NCBI GenBank assembly: GCA_011046145.1
Contig: DSBA01000090.1
Location: 1-21,817, forward strand
Reading direction: 5' to 3'
Source: Candidatus Uhrbacteria bacterium
GTDB lineage: Bacteria; Patescibacteriota; Patescibacteriia; CAIXNZ01
Length of the DNA: 21,817 nucleotides
The position numbers and the translations under genes were made by a program. The notes under the pieces are model-generated. The model was not told the origin of the DNA and did not search any database. It saw only the letters and a list, made by a program, of their open reading frames with translations. Below are positions 21,697-21,817 of this stretch, piece after piece (the stretch's first letter is position 1; the number at the start of each line of letters is the position of its first letter).

Positions 21697-21817
21697 GCCC
21701 CAGAATACTTACCAAAATGTGTGAGTGGATTTTGCGTCAGATTTTCCCCACTAGAAATCTTCAAAAATCCGCTATCTTATCTAAAAAATTCAATTAACCT
21801 TGTTCCAAATTCTTAAG

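Noticed and set aside
21719..21799. Short plus-strand ORF near the right edge (26 codons)
   Set aside because: It has no ribosome binding site or family pattern and sits upstream of the rpmF promoter on the other strand; chance is the simplest reading.
1..21817. CRISPR array
   Set aside because: No regularly spaced direct repeats of 23-40 bases were found; the repeats present are palindromic or irregular and AT-rich.

Overview
The window looks like chromosomal DNA of an uncultivated candidate-phyla-radiation bacterium (Patescibacteria, Parcubacteria-like). The basis is AT-rich DNA with lysine-rich proteins, few clear Shine-Dalgarno sites, an RNA polymerase beta-prime with a charged coiled-coil insertion, and a set of small proteins common in that group (VanW, DUF4230, DUF3006, TrmB-type regulator, MTH1-like Nudix). 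An rpmF-nusB-rnc cluster without fatty-acid genes and a CDP-archaeol-synthase-like protein fit too. TGA ends the CarS-like gene, so the standard bacterial code applies rather than the UGA-glycine code of some relatives. The placement is inference; there is no rRNA here to confirm it.

Layout. 1-408: C-terminal end of a probable transposase, AT-rich inverted repeats and the rpoC terminator. 409-7742 (minus): rpoC and rpoB, driven by two tandem promoters whose region is shared with a divergent promoter for rbfA. 8085-10213 (plus): rbfA, an nrnA-type DHH phosphoesterase and clpP. 10259-10540 (plus): a free-standing, strongly structured RNA with its own promoter and terminator and no recognised family. 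10576-14199 (minus): a small cysteine-containing protein, a DUF4230 membrane protein, and an hsp20-DUF3006-VanW operon. 14390-14875 (plus): an orphan transcript with a start-stop codon pair and a disrupted or frameshifted small ORF. 14896-17595 (minus): a TrmB-type regulator, a membrane-anchored methyltransferase, a CDP-alcohol phosphatidyltransferase and a CDP-archaeol-synthase-like protein. 17868-18188 (plus): tRNA-Arg(TCG), tRNA debris and tRNA-Lys(CTT), followed by a 27-residue basic ORF, an MTH1-like Nudix hydrolase and two coupled hypothetical genes. 20039-21578 (minus): rpmF, nusB and rnc under one promoter.

Functionally the window is mostly information processing: transcription (rpoBC, nusB), ribosome biogenesis (rbfA, rpmF, rnc), RNA turnover (nrnA, rnc), protein quality control (clpP, hsp20) and nucleotide-pool sanitation (Nudix). 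A smaller envelope and lipid module (VanW, the phosphatidyltransferase and the CarS-like protein) sits beside it.

The most unusual signals are in the intergenic DNA: the unclassified structured RNA after clpP; a REP-like palindrome found twice, each time in the loop of an intrinsic terminator and differing by compensatory changes; the orphan transcript at 14.4-14.9 kb; and an rpoB leader hairpin that covers the ribosome binding site.
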